Notes: generated by a model not told the origin, from the letters alone. A stretch of DNA of 64,000 nucleotides from Nothopassalora personata (GCA_033816765.1 CM066291.1:1984001-2048000), one strand, 5' to 3'. Shown: positions 29,001-41,387, numbered from the stretch's first letter. A program made the numbers and translations.

Positions 29001-30114
29001 AAATTTGATGTCACCCTTGGGTACTTGTGTTCTGCCGTAGGCCGAGCCCTTCTTGAGGACTTTCTGGGCTTTCGCATACTCTTTCTCGTCGGGCGGAGAG
29101 ATCACACACCAGCAACGTCTCCATGGTGTGCCTGCTCCGAATCGAACTCTGGCCCAGTCATCGTGCACGAACTTTGATCTTTCCATAATCACCTTGATGT
29201 TGTTCAAGTATCTGCCCTTTCCGGCAAGCAGAGAACCGGTGTACGCCTCTTGAAGCGTGGCATGCTCGAACATGGCCAACCTGATGCCGGCCGTCCATTG
29301 CGTAAGGGAGTTCAACGAGTTGAAGTGGAGGAGGTAGCGGTTGTTGGCCGCAGTGGAGATGCTGAGCACATTCTGGAGGTTGCCGCCCTGTGCACCGTTC
29401 ATGGGGAGGGACTCGATCTGCGACGCGTCAGTCTGGCGCTGTCGGAGTCAACCCTCATCGCCTGCTTACCATCTTGATCGATGCATCACTCAGGTTGATA
29501 AAGGTAGGTACAACCTCGCCGTCTTCACCAGCCTGATCCAGTGCCGCTGCGTCCCACAGTGACAAGACTGTGCCCACTAGCTGCGCAAAACACTCATTCC
29601 ACGTCCTGTCCAGACTTGGCCTGCCGCGGGAATCGAGATCATGCAGCTTGAGGAAGTAGCCCTCCTGGTACAGCTTGTTGCTGTGGCTGTTCAAGAAGCT
29701 GAAGATGGGTGCCAGCTCTGGCGGGGTGTCCTGCGCAACCTCCATCTGGGGAGGATTGTATGTCTGGAGCATGCTGACGGGACGGGAGGTCGCTCGAGAG
29801 TCGGCTCGGGCTCGTGAGGGAGTCGCGGGCGAGCGTGGTGTTGGCGAGCTGGGCGCTAAACGGTCCATGTTCTGCCTCTGTGCTTGCGGCGAGGCCGTGT
29901 CGAGGCCTAAGGGCTTGTTCTTGTGCAGCAGATTGGGTTCTTGGCTGGCGTTCGGTGATGGCGTGGCTCGCACCTGTTTCTCGGGATCTGGTGACGCTGA
30001 AGTGGGCGAACGTTGGCCGCCCCATTGGGACATGAAGGAGAGAACTGCAGCACGCGCGGTCAGAACAGGCATTACTGGCGCAAGGGATGATTGTCGTCGC
30101 CGCAGCATCTCCAC
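26027..30114 (-). CDS. PH-domain protein, SKG3/CAF120-like
   Basis: Three exons on the minus strand: 30114-29470, 29417-27601 and 27542-26027, in frame for 1,325 residues. The first intron (52 nt, GTAAGC..CTGAC..GCAG) is clear and joins ..INLSDASIKM to IESLP..LQNVLSISTAANNRYLLHF, a PH-domain core (roughly residues 140-260). A second PH-like segment follows (RFGAGTPWRRCWCVI..). The rest is P/S/Q-rich and disordered, ending in a coiled, Q-rich tail. Yeast SKG3 and CAF120 are linked to bud-site/cell-wall integrity and CCR4-NOT, and bind membranes through PH domains. The second intron has a weak donor (GTTACC); if unreal, the 3' part (26027-27535, starting MESPATPP) would be a separate gene. An alternative start is the ATG 27 codons downstream. 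Confidence 0.75.
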
Positions 30115-31448
30115 ACAACGGCTGCCCGCGTTGCCCTTGCAGACGCGGCACAGTGAAGGTGGCGCAGCGTGGGCTCGGAGGTCGACGTACCACGACTGCG
30201 AGGCATGTTATATGCTGTACGACTTCCAATACCGTTTCTTGCTACACCGTCAACGTCGATCGTCTTCTTTGTGCAAAGCCGGGCTGCGTGCTGTGCAGCA
30301 GGCGCTGGCGGCTGTGATCTTGGAATCGAGCAACGCTTTATTGCTCCTTCTGTCGCGCGCAACTGTCATGCGCGAATGACCAAGAACGTTCCTGCTGCGT
30401 CAGGCGTACAGCGGCGAGCCAGATGAGGTGCCGTTAACGAGTGAATGAATGCAGGTGCTCCAAAACACCGAAGAGAGCAACAAAGCTACGAGGGAGTCGC
30501 GCGCGAGTGCTGGTGCTATGGCCACTGCAATGATCTCACGACGAAAGTTAGCGTGCTCAGCCCACGGGAAGTCAAACGAGCAGAGCCTCACCTCAGATTC
30601 GACTTCTTGACCGACCACGTTGTCGCTGCTTCCTCGGTGCTTGCGATTGTTGGAGGGACGGGGACAGATGATATTCAACTCAAGGTCTGCTGGTCACATT
30701 GTAGACCTAAGTCCGGACGGCCGCCAGCAGCCGATGACACGCGTACATGAAAGCTCAGAATGCATCGTGTTTGCTTGGCACAGGAGGAGCAGGCTGGATG
30801 AGGACGATTGGTGGGCGCTAATGAGTAAATGCGCTTGGGGCGTTGCGAATACGCTGACCCGTCGTCTGTTCCCGGCTGCTACAAGTACGTGGCTCTGGCA
30901 CACCGCGCCTCAAGAGACTGGCCCTGAACATGATGATGATGATGTTCCAGCACCCGGGATGTGGCTTTGCACGGTCAAGGTGACAGGAAGTATATCCTTC
31001 CCGGGAGTATCGGCAACGCAGAGATGGCGGAGATCAAGCAGCTGAAGCCGCGGAGGCAAGTTTAACCTACAAGTGGGTAGGGGCGCAGCAAACCGAGGAG
31101 CGAGCTGCGAATCTCGAATCTCGGTCTGCTGTAGTCGTGAAGCAGGATGAGTGACAGCAATAAATAGTAAATGCTAGAATACTGTACATGTATCTGAAGA
31201 GGACAAGCATTGTGGCGATCGAATGTCATCTACCTGGAGTTGCACGTGGAGCTGCGCTTGAGTTTGAGCCTTGGCCATGCTTTGGTTGGTGCCGAGCGTG
31301 CCAAGTTCGCGTCGCGCCAGCAGCGCCCGCTGTTCTACCATCACAAACGACAAACGCTCACGGTCACACCGAGGCACATCGGGGACAATCGCTTGCATCG
31401 GCTGCTACAGCATTCACCCGCACACACGGCCATCATACGGTAGCAGCG
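30115..31448. other. Divergent intergenic region
   Basis: Shared upstream region of the SKG3-like gene (minus) and the BAH-PHD gene (plus). Open frames reach into it from both sides (the BAH-PHD frame is open back to 31188) but lack supporting features; I treat them as 5' leaders. No repeat or RNA gene seen. Confidence 0.5.
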
Positions 31449-32677
31449 ATGCGCCAGAAGCCGGCTGTGGGAAAGGCAGCGCTCAAGGCCAATGGCAAAT
31501 CCGGCCCTGCGGCGAAGAAGAGCAAGCTTGCATCGGGTACAGCCACACACACACCTCAACAACCCGAAGCTCTGACCGCTCAGGAGAAGGAGAACTTGGC
31601 CCACTTCCTGGAACAGGGCAATCCCTTCACTGTCCGCACTGCGAAGCTTCCGCCGGCGCGTTCAAAGAAACGTAAACGCGACCAAGGCTTCCTGCCGCAG
31701 GACGATTTGTTCGAGGATCGCCTGACATGCCTTTACGCGGTGGAGCCTCGCGATAAGTGGGAAAGCCTCCGGCGCTACAAGAAGCTCACAGTGGGCATGG
31801 AGAGCATCGCGACAGGCCAGTGCGTCCTCATCAAGCAAGACGATGAGGACGAAGCAACACTAGATCTGGCTGTGCAGTGGAAAGCCAAAGTGCTGGAAGT
31901 GAGAGCTCTGGACCCAGAGCATGTCTTCATACGAGTGGCGTGGCTCAACAGGCCCGAGGATTTCGATAATGGTCGCCAGGACTATCATGGTGAATCTGAG
32001 CTCATACCTACAAATCAAATGGACGTCATCGATGCCATGAGCGTCAATGGCAGCTTCGAGATCGTCAAGTGGGACGAGAGCGACGATGACAACGACAAGG
32101 GCGTTGTGAGCGGCGAGCAGTATTTCTGGAGGCAGACGCTCGATGTCTGCGAGAACAAGCTATCAGTAAGCATCTTTACTTCTTGGCGGTCCCGTGTTGC
32201 GAGGCTGATTTGGCGATAGAAACTGCGTCTGATTTGCAAAGATAAGAAGCCTCAGAATCCGGATGAGATGATCGTACAGTGCTCCCATAAAGGCTGTCGG
32301 AAGTGGCAGCATGTCAAATGCATGGCTGAGTTTGCAGCATACGAAGCTGGTACGCACTCCCAAGAGCATCCGTCTTGAATTACACTGACCTTTGCGTAGC
32401 CAACGAGAAACCGCCCACGAACTCGAGACGCAAGAACACGGTCAAGAAGCAGGAAACGGAGAGTCCTGACAAAAAGACCCTCGAAGTCAGTCTGAACTCG
32501 CCAGTGGCCGCGAAAGCCGTCAAGGGCTCCGTTACCGCCGAAGTCTTCATCAAGGGCGAGCCACGACTGGCAGAAGTCGAGCCGGCACTGAAAACCGAGA
32601 TAGTCATCACGGATGCGAACGGCGAGCAACACTCGATCGGATTGAACTGCTTGTTTTGCGGTAAGCTCGTCGACTGA
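31449..32677 (+). CDS. BAH-PHD protein, EPR-1/EBS-like chromatin reader
   Basis: Exons 31449-32165, 32220-32349 and 32400-32677 (introns of 54 and 50 nt) give 374 residues. A basic linker (KSKL.., RSKKRKR) precedes a BAH domain at about 112-230, with the hallmark segments VAWLNRPEDF, YHGESELI and EQYFWRQTLDV. A PHD finger follows: C245..C260..C265..H270..C273 and, after a roughly 90-residue insertion, C366-C369. The second zinc ligand of the usual CKC pair reads CKD, so one site is altered. BAH-PHD proteins such as EPR-1 in Neurospora and EBS/SHL in plants read H3K27me3 through BAH and mediate Polycomb-type silencing; that this is an orthologue is inferred from architecture. An in-frame ATG at 31188 is less likely. 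Confidence 0.75.
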
Positions 32678-33908
32678 GTATCAAACCGCGGGATCACCAT
32701 CATCCGCCTGTGCCTGGCCTCCACGTAATATCGCGTTTAGTGCGGCCTGGCACTATACCTAAGAAACGCCTGTTAAGCGCCGCATAGGCGCTGCAACAGC
32801 AGATGCAGAGCATTTTACCGACGACAGAATTATCCACAGGAGCCATGCAGCCAAGGCGCTGCTCTGCAATCTCCTCGCTGCAGCAGGTGGAAGAGTTGGA
32901 ATCGGGACACGAGAATGGGCACGATTTCACGACGAGGGCAAACTTGCAGAGCCCAGACCACTGCTATCAAACATAGTCCAGCTGGGGTCGTGATACCCCG
33001 AGACTAGCTCGTTGTCCGGCAGGCGAGGCGGCATCTCCAGAGTCCAAGGCTCGCATGGCAAGGAGCGGTCGGCGCGTGACATGAAACATGATGAGAATAC
33101 GACTGTAGCTTTGCAACGATGTCTTTTCAGATTCAGCAGTCATAGTGATGTAACCTGACGTTCGGTTCGTCATTGCCGACAATTCACTCCTTCTCCGAAA
33201 ACATGTCCAACAGCAATCGGCACTTAAATGAGCTCTGCAGCCAACCCCTGGAGGTTCAGGCAGCTAAAGTCGGGCACGGCAGAGCATCTCAGGTTCGCAC
33301 GGCCAACTTTGCCTCGAGGCTTTACTTGAATCTCATCAATGGGTCATTTTCGTCGCTCGTGATCATGAGCGTTGTGCCTTTTTCTGCAAGGCACAGGAGA
33401 GGAAGCGACGACACTGCAGGACTTATGTAGGTACATGTATACACACCCCGCACTGGGCCCGAGCGTAATCCACCGGATTCTTAGAGTCTGTTTCGCCTCT
33501 TTGACCATAATATTCCTTGTAGACCACGGTGTTGTAGGGCTTGATAGTAGGCCTGAAACACATCCGGTAGTGTTCACCAAGCTTCTTCAGGCCTCCGGGT
33601 GGCTACAACAAGGAATAGAGTGAAATACGATCGAAGCTAGAGGTTAAGTGCACAACCCTAGGTATAGTTAATCCTACGCTTTACCTTTTTAGCCAAAATT
33701 GGAGGTGTCGTTCCCTCTATAGCTTTCTAAGTTATATGCGTAGAGGACGTAGTATAACTAATCCTAAGGACGGAGCGACGTAGGCAATTTACAGACAAGG
33801 GATGCTACACGAGGTAGTACACGCTTAGAAGTAAATACAGTACATGCTTCTCAATTAGGAATAGACAGGGGATGTATGGACTATGCCTAGAATTGTACAA
33901 TGGACGGC
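32678..33908. other. Intergenic, partly decayed
   Basis: No supported gene. From about 33640 the sequence turns TAG/TAA-rich (for example near 33660-33860), suggesting remnants of RIP-hit repeats next to the inverted-repeat element at 33.9 kb. Confidence 0.45.
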
Positions 33909-34231
33909 GAAATGTCTATGGGCAGACACCATTTTCGTCTACGGGCAGACCCTAATCTTAGTCATTATTCACAACTTGATTAGCTCTCTAGCACTTCAAA
34001 TGCGCATGCCCGCGCGGCGAGGGCTAATAGCATCTATCTTTCCTGTAGCCGGAACAAACTTAGGAGGGGCCTACGGTAGGAGGGGCCTCCGGAGGGAGGA
34101 AGGATCTCGTGGGAGGACCCAAGTGCAGGGGAGGGCTTGGGGGGGGGGAAGTACTCACCATTTAATGGCATTTAATTAGTCAGATTGGGGTCTGCCCATA
34201 GTCAAAAATGGGGTCTGCGCATAGATTTTTC
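33909..34231. mobile_element. MITE-like inverted-repeat element
   Basis: About 320 bp with imperfect terminal inverted repeats of about 48 bp (33909-33957 and 34182-34231). Each arm holds two tandem copies of a CTATGGGCAGACCCC-like unit. The interior is short and has no transposase. TA occurs at both ends at comparable positions, which would fit a Tc1/mariner-type target duplication, but the exact boundary is uncertain. Such non-autonomous elements move with the help of a transposase encoded elsewhere. Confidence 0.65.
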
Positions 34232-34945
34232 GAATGGGCGGCCGCTACGGGAGGCGCTTGCGTTGCTTTGATTGTGGTGGTGTCGATCAAACTGCTGCCC
34301 TGCAGCTTGAGATGTATTGCCGAATCTTTGCCTTTGATGAGTGCAGTGCGTGCCTCAGATGATGACAATTGCGTCGCTCTCACGCTCGACTTGCATCTAC
34401 AGCATTGGAAGGGCAGACAGGCTCGATAAGCAATTGTCTTGCATCCATTCCCTAGCCTCATCCCAACCCGCGATATCGCTCGCGCAGAGATCGAAAGCGC
34501 ACTGCGTGGTGGTATAAGTTAGAGATAGGTCCCTGCAAATGACCCCCTGGCGCTGTCGCGCGGTGGGTATGCCTAGCTCCAGGTCCTGCATATGCACGAG
34601 CGGGGCTTATTGAAGGCGGGGGGGGGGGCGGAGGTGTTGATAGCAGAGTCCTCATCGGCCGTGAGGCACGAGTCGTTAGACAGCTTTTCTCTTCACACTT
34701 GACCTCTTTCTCCTACTACTCCTCCGATCTTGCTGACAGACTGTGGTGCGAGGAGCAAGCGGCCAGCCAGCAAGCGGTGGGTTGTTGGGGATCTTGCGGC
34801 TACTACTCATACTACGAGCATACCAGTCTGTCCTTACCGCAATTTTGGATCGTTGTCGAGTGTGCCTTCCGAGGCCAGGGGCGATTGGAAGTGACGACAG
34901 CTTCAAGCTTTCCCCGTGCGCAGTTTTGGACGACACGGCTACGAT
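34232..34945. other. Intergenic, promoter side of the epimerase gene
   Basis: Contains a G-run near 34618-34632 and no supported ORF. Confidence 0.5.
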
Positions 34946-36418
34946 ATGGCTGAGCAACACCCCGCAGCTGATGTGCCGTCCGAGCCTTCTAGCCAGCCCA
35001 ATAACGATAACGATCACGTACACGACATCACGGCCGGAGTGGCAGCGCTGCCTCAGACTGTAGCGGGAGCAGAGGGGCATGAGCAGAGCAATGGAGCAAC
35101 AGATGCAATGGCGCAACCGGATGCGCCTGTTGAGCCAGACACGCGACCTGCCGTGTTGATCATTGGAGGTTTGGGTATGCGCATGCACGACCTCACGGGG
35201 AACTAGCTGCAATGCTGATCTGCTCGTTTACATAGGGTACATTGGTCGCAACCTAGCAGAATACATCCATAAAAACCACCTCGCATCAACATTACGACTG
35301 GTCGATAAGCAATTACCGCAGCTCGCAGCTCTCGCGCCAGAACACCAGGAAGCATGCTCGGAGAAGAACTTTGTGCAAGCCGATGCATCACGAGAACAGT
35401 CACAATCACGAATCTTTGACCTTCCGCCGAACGCCGACGGATCGATACGAGAGTTCGACTATGTCTTCAACTGTGGTGGAGAGACCAGGTTCTCGCAGGA
35501 GGATGAGGTATACAAGCTGCGGAGCTATCAGCTAAGCATTGCAGTGGGGAAAGAAGCAGCGAAAAGGGGCGTGAAGGCGTTCGTGGAGCTCAGCACCGCG
35601 ACGGTATACAACTCGAAAAAGGACCCCGTAGACGAAACCGGCAAGACGAGTAAACCGCATACCAAGCAAGCAAAGTGGAAGTTAGCAGCCGAGGACGAGC
35701 TGGCAAAGATCCCGGGCTTGAAACTGGTCGTTCTTCGATTCCCAAACGTATACGGACCCTACGCAGGACGAGGCTGGCTAGGAACTCAACTCGCCCTCGC
35801 CCGCGTTTATCAAAGTCGCGAACCCAAAGAGACGATGAAATGGCTCTGGTCCGGTGAGCTACGGACCAACACGCTCCACGTCGAAGACGCCGCCCGCGCG
35901 TGCTGGTCCGCCGCCACCTGGCGGTCCCAAAACGACCGAATACCCGACTCCAAAGACGGCGACTCGCCCAAAATCGTCTTCAACGTCGTCGACAGGGGAA
36001 AGACAAATCAAGGCTCCATGGCTGGCATCATTAAGCAGATTTTCGGTATCGAGACGGGATTTTATAACGCGCTGGTGAATACGTTCGCTCGGCTGAATTT
36101 GGAGCATGTGGTTGATGATGTCAACGACGATACGTTGGACGATTGGGCGGATTTGCAGGAAGCAGCGGGCATTCGTGATAAGGGAGGACCGCTGAGTCCG
36201 TTTATGGAAAAGGAGATTTTGAGGGATGCAGACCTTAGTGTTGACGGCAGTCGATTCGAGACAGTTGTCGGATTCAGGTGAGTGGGGAGGCTACAACGTT
36301 TTACTTGCGGATAGAAGGCATGGACTGACGACCTTGCAGACCACAGCATGAGCGTATCACGAAAGAGGAGGTGGAGAGGGTGATTGAGAGCTATAAGACT
36401 ATGGGGTGGTGGCCGTGA
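34946..36418 (+). CDS. NAD-dependent epimerase/dehydratase (extended SDR)
   Basis: Exons 34946-35174, 35236-36277 and 36340-36418, introns 61 and 62 nt, give 449 residues in frame. After a 65-residue acidic, probably disordered extension comes a Rossmann core: VLIIGGLGYIGRN with the GXXGXXG NAD-binding glycines at 74, 77 and 80. Later motifs include VFNCGGETRFSQEDE, AFVELSTATVYNS, the KWKLAAED segment expected to carry the catalytic lysine region, and LRFPNVYGPYAGRGW, all typical of extended short-chain dehydrogenases that act on nucleotide sugars or similar carbonyl compounds. The C-terminus ends in GWWP. The substrate cannot be told from sequence. Confidence 0.88.
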
Positions 36419-38218
36419 GAGCGTGAGGATCCGGCGGGGAGGTGAGAGGATGATGGGGAAGGATATCTGTATGAATCTCTGCATGGCCGACATATCTGTT
36501 AATTTCGTCATAGCATAGCGATATTTGGTGGAGCTAGATGAGATGAGCATCCAAGGGTGTTTTGAGGTGGACGGAGTCAAAGAGCGATGATACCAAGATC
36601 CGTTGATTTTCCGCTTCGGCGTGTTCGAAGCGACCTGACTTCTTTCTTTACCTTTTCGACGTCAACATCGAAGTACGACTGCAAGGAAGCTCCCCGACAC
36701 TGCTCTACAGACATGACGGGATACGCAAATGCCAACGAACCACGAAAGGCAGCTTGCCGCCGAGCTACTGCATCGCAGCATGGCGACCAAGAAGGCTGCT
36801 CGAGCACGGCGTTTCGCCCCAGCCCGTCTTCCACCCTCAGATAACGAAGTGGCACAGTGGATAGGGCTCCAAGTCTGCGCGATGTTGGTCTTGCGGTTGG
36901 CGCAGTCATCGATCAAGTTCTGCTTTCGACCAACACGCTACTTGTTGTCATCAGCATGCGGGTTGCATCTTTTCTGTTGCTGTTTTCCTTACATACCACA
37001 TCGGCGGGAAGATGGCTGCTTATACCCGTGGTCATGTTGACTACGCGATTCCGCTTCGTACATCTCCAGCATACCTCCTGTGATCCAATTCCAAGCCTCA
37101 AACGCGATCTTCCCAGCGGCTGGTGTCACTTTTGCAGCAAATTAAGATGGCGAACTCTTGATTGGCAGCAAGACCTTGAGGCTTGGCAGCACGATCACGC
37201 TTAGCTCAGGGGACTCCCTCAGGACGGTGGTTGCAACAAAGCTCGGCGGCCAGAGAGCTGTTGTAGTACGCAACACCACGACCGCGATGCTTGTCGGTCA
37301 AATTCGGTTCTAAACGGACCACAGGTCTCCGAATTCCATCGTCCCGACTTCGTCATGCCCAAGCGACGGAGGTAGTATAACTACCGCAGAGCACGACGGC
37401 GACTCCCATGGCAAGTGATGCAGCCATCCTGCGGGTCGCCCGGCTTTGTAATAAGTGTGCTGGCAGGAGTCCTGTGCGGTATCTTCCTTGGCATGTACAG
37501 TAGCAACATCGAACATTCCTGAATAGCTTGAGTCGTTGAAGCAGTATCTCGAGCGTGATGCCGCTTGCCGAAGACTCTATTTGACCCGAGATTCGTCTAG
37601 GTCCGAAGCTTGTCCTGGTTGTTTGAGGAGAGGGAGTGAGACTTTAGCTCATCGGTCCGATTGGCCGCGACTAGCCGCTCAACTCATCAGCCAAAGGCGT
37701 CTTCACTCATTTGACCCACTTCTTCTTCTCCGTCTACCACACCACAGACACCACATGTTACATGTGGCGGCCATCTCTCGAAACGTGGAGCACATGCAGA
37801 CATGCGTATACCCCACAGCCAAGCGTCCGCTTCTGCTCCCGAATCATGCATTCTGCGGCTCATTGTTTGCATGCGTCCCTCGAGTCGTACGCGACATCGA
37901 CGTGTATCACAGCCTTACTGGACGGTCGCCATGCTGGTGGCTTGACTCTCCTGCGACACGCTTGTTCTACGACTCTTTGGGCACCAGATCTGCTTCGTTG
38001 CGCTTCCCGATCATCAACCGACTGGTCGCATCGAGCTGGAGCACTGATACAGGAGACACTATAGCCGTTTTCACCTCTAGCGGCAGCGCAAAGCTCAAGT
38101 ACTAGTGTGTCTGCTCTGCTCTACCCTTCCTGCTTGCGTGAAGCCTCTGTACTCCCAGCTTTTTCACTTGTTGTTTTCCGTCTCACCGCGTTGAACGCGC
38201 AGTCACTCGTTACGCAAG
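36419..38218. other. Long intergenic region, no supported gene
   Basis: Includes a 189-codon plus-strand ORF (37536-38105) and shorter minus-strand ones; composition and lack of motifs suggest chance frames in the upstream region of the glucanase gene. Confidence 0.45.
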
Positions 38219-39650
38219 ATGCATTTTGCCAGGCTCTCTGTCTGTCTCGCTTTGTTCAGCGCCAATGCGTGGGCTGCATATGTGCTGGAGGACGACTACT
38301 TTTCTGGCAACTTCTTTGATCAATTCACTTTCTGGGACCAGGCTGATCCTACTCATGGCTTTGTGGAATACCAAGGCCAGAAGGCTGCAGCGGATGCAGG
38401 CCTTATCAACACTACGAGCTCTGGAGCCTACATGGGCGTCGATCATACCACCAAGTGTCCGAATGGACGACCAAGCGTTCGAATCTCTAGCAACAAATCG
38501 TACAATACTGGACTCGTCGTCATCGACCTCGCGCATATGCCTGGGAGTATTTGCGGCGCTTGGTGAGTAATGCCTCTCGACGGACGTACACTGTCCAGAC
38601 TCTGATCGAAGCAGGCCAGCGTTTTGGATGCTAGGCCCAGATTGGCCCAATGGCGGCGAGATCGACATCATCGAGGGCGTAAACGACCAAGTCGGCAACA
38701 AAGCGACGCTGCACACGGGACCTGGCTGCTCCATCGAGAAATCTGGAGACTACTCCGGCACGCTCAAATATAATACCTGTACATCCAGTGGTGACAGCAA
38801 TAATGGATGCCAGATTGCCGATGACGGCACGAACAGCTATGGCACTAACTTCAACAACATTGGAGGTGGCACGTATGCTACTGAATGGACGGCCCACTAC
38901 ATCAGCGTCTGGTTCTGGCCGCGAGGATCTTGCCCCAAGGACGTACTTGGAGCTTCACCAAACCCTGCTGGCTGGGGCCGTCCATTTGCCAAATTTCAAG
39001 GCAACTGCAGCTTTGGAACGTCTTTCAAGGACCAGCAGATTGTTTTCGACACGACCTTCTGTGGCGACTGGGCTGGGAACGCTTTCACTAGTGGCGCCTG
39101 TGCTTCGAAAGCTGACAGTTGTGAGGCGTACGTTCAGAACAATCCTGCGGCATTTAGGGAAGCTTACTGGTCGATCAACGCGCTCAAGGTGTACAGCGCC
39201 GATGGCGAGTCTTCAGATTCGACCTCTACATACATCACAACCTCGACTTCGATACAATATGTCACGCCCCCGAAGTTTCCCCCTGTTGCGCAGATTACGA
39301 TGCCGACTGCATATCCGACCACGCTGGCGACCTCCACGAAATCTAAAGGCGATGCACCTGCGCCAGAGTCGACGAGCTCAGTCGACACGAGCGGTTCGTC
39401 CGAGACTGCGTCATCATACGTCCCGGTCATTGGCAGTGATGGCAGTGTCATACACGAGAGCGCAATCGCTGCCCAGCCATCTGCCTACATCGGCGGAGGC
39501 GGAGGCGGAGGCTGGTTTTCGGACGCAAACGGCGTGATGGGCTACAGCGGAGGATATGGCCGCGGCTCCCCCAACCTTGACTCGGAGACGAGAGACAGAC
39601 ATGCAAAACACCTTCAAGCGCATAAGAGACCTGGGAAGGCCAGATTATGA
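38219..39650 (+). CDS. Secreted GH16 endo-1,3(4)-beta-glucanase-like protein
   Basis: Exons 38219-38562 and 38615-39650 with a 52-nt intron give 459 residues. Residues 1-19 are a signal peptide (cleavage near ANAWA-AY). The GH16 fold follows; the catalytic motif GGEIDIIEGV places the nucleophile at Glu130, the assisting Asp at 132 and the acid/base at Glu135. Conserved aromatic and cysteine residues (PAFWMLGPDWP, WFWPRGSCPKD, FDTTFCGDWAG) support an active enzyme. Past about residue 310 the protein is S/T-rich, then G-rich, a likely O-glycosylated wall-associated tail with no clear GPI signal. It probably cleaves mixed or 1,3-linked beta-glucans in the wall or medium. Confidence 0.93.
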
Positions 39651-39804
39651 TAAGGCTGTACACAAGCTTGCGCTCAGTCATCACGCCATGTCAAGCATTT
39701 CTAGCCAGACCCAGACGCAGCAACGCCAGCATAACCCTTGAAGTCATCAGTACTTTCCAGCAACAAGATCGGCAGCTCATCATCCAAGAACGATGTTCGC
39801 AGGC

Positions 39805-40754
39805 TCAAATGCTGCGGCTCCGAACCCAGCTCTCGTAGCCTCTACGCTCTATCTCTGGCGTTCGCGCCAACAAATACGGCACTGTAGTCTCCAAGCAGGT
39901 CGTCGTACTGTTCGCGCGGAACTGCTCTCGGCTTTGGATCTGAAGGCCTTCCGGCCTTGCGCAAGCCTTAACCAATATAAAGGCCGCAATCTCACCCCAA
40001 GATACTTCCTCACCATTCTCGCAAAAGAGAAAAGGATGCTCCAACGCCACCTCAGGTCCACAGAAGTCTCCAGCCAGTTCAACATGGTCATTCACCTACG
40101 TGACAGGTTGCGCGTATGCACCATAGCTCAGACTGCTTTGCCACCTCCAACGTGTCCAGCGTACCCATATTTCATCGCGAGACGCGCCGGCGATCGTTGG
40201 AATTTGGATGGACAACCGGCAGTATTTGTTCAAGCCGTGGATGAGGGGTGGGAGCATTAGGAAGATCTTCGCCTTTGTCCCTAGACCTTTTCGGGCGGCG
40301 ATGATGGCGAGGTCTATTCCGCGGTGGGCAGAGTCATCTGGACGAGTGTCCATGAAGGAGTGTTCCTGGTCGATGTAAATTGTGTCAGAGACATAGCGAC
40401 CTTCGCTATCGTCGCTGAGGAAGCTGCAGCCACTTGTGTGGATGTAAAGGCGTGGTCCTACGCACTGCGTCGTCTCATCAATCAGGATTGGATTTCGAAC
40501 ACATCTCGCATTTGTGGGCCAGAGGCAGCCTGATGCCGGCTAGTACGTTGCAGTATCGTCAAGAGCCGGTGCATCTTCTTGGTTCTTGGTTCCTGCTTTC
40601 TACAAGGCCCTCCTCCTGGCCCCGATCCAATGACAACATACTCATATTCCGTGCTTGAGTTGGCTGCGCGGGTGTGTAAGCCCGCATGCTTGTGGTGTAC
40701 TGCAGCTACCAGGAGCGCCGGCAAGAGCAGTGAGAGCACTTTACTTGACAGCAT
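39805..40754 (-). pseudogene. Broken SDR epimerase joined to a GMC oxidoreductase start
   Basis: On the minus strand 40754 to about 40605 encodes a signal peptide and the start of a GMC oxidoreductase (STEYEYVVIGSGPGGGP, the FAD-binding glycines). It then breaks off, and from about 40490 down to 39805 the sequence matches the C-terminal two thirds of an NAD(P)-binding epimerase (SGCSFLSDDSEGRYVSDTIY, HRGIDLAIIAARKGLG, IFLMLPPLIHG, LEHPFLFCENGEEVSWGEIAA). The epimerase part needs at least two frame changes and has a stop. The two fragments belong to unrelated families, so a rearrangement fused two dead pieces. Confidence 0.65.
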
Positions 40755-41387
40755 CCTGCCCGTTCACCGCTTCGTGTTGCGGGCAAGGTCTTTTGCGGTG
40801 CGAGGCATGGAGAGCAATAAAGCGCCTGCAATGTGGCACTCGTATATCGCCTGCTTATCCCTCTTCGCCTCGATCCTATGTGAACCATGAAGCTCTGCTG
40901 GTCGTCGTCGGAACTTTCGCCGTCGCTTGTCGTCAGCGTAACGCCGTAGGTGAGATAAATTGGCATTGCACCGCCCTTACCAGTGTCGCAATTTTTCGCG
41001 TATAGCGTCTTGCCTATACTGTACCATACTGTATGTACCAACATGGATGACACAGAAATGAATTGTGGAGTAGACACAGGGATTGCTGGAGCCGAACAAA
41101 GGCTTGTATGTCTCTACCGATGTTCGTCTCGCACTAGCATCTGCAATGCTCAAGTGCCGTGAATCACCCACGTCCACGCGCGAGCCTTGCCGACGCGGTG
41201 ATCGACACAGTGCACGTTCTCGCTCGTGCAAGAAGCTTTTGAAGATGCCACGAAAAACATGCTCTCGGAAGGTGAATTGTTGAGGATCCGAGCGTGGTAT
41301 ACAATATGCTTTGATTATGATTATTGTATGCTGGGTTCTGTCCAACGAAGGTGACGAAGACAAGAAGGGTCTTGCTGCGACTGTGAT
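40755..41387. other. Intergenic, no feature seen
   Basis: No ORF or repeat that I can support. Confidence 0.5.

Noticed and set aside
28512..29177. 221-codon plus-strand ORF
   Set aside because: Antisense to the PH-domain region of the SKG3-like gene, which is well supported.
29675..30379. 234-codon plus-strand ORF
   Set aside because: Antisense to the first exon of the SKG3-like gene and its promoter.
34618..34632. G-run as a possible G-quadruplex or telomere seed
   Set aside because: A single homopolymer tract without repeated G-blocks; not telomeric.
37536..38105. 189-codon plus-strand ORF upstream of the GH16 gene
   Set aside because: H/R/L-rich with no motif; fits chance opening in a promoter region.
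38788..39537. 249-codon plus-strand ORF
   Set aside because: Out-of-frame shadow of the GH16 exon.
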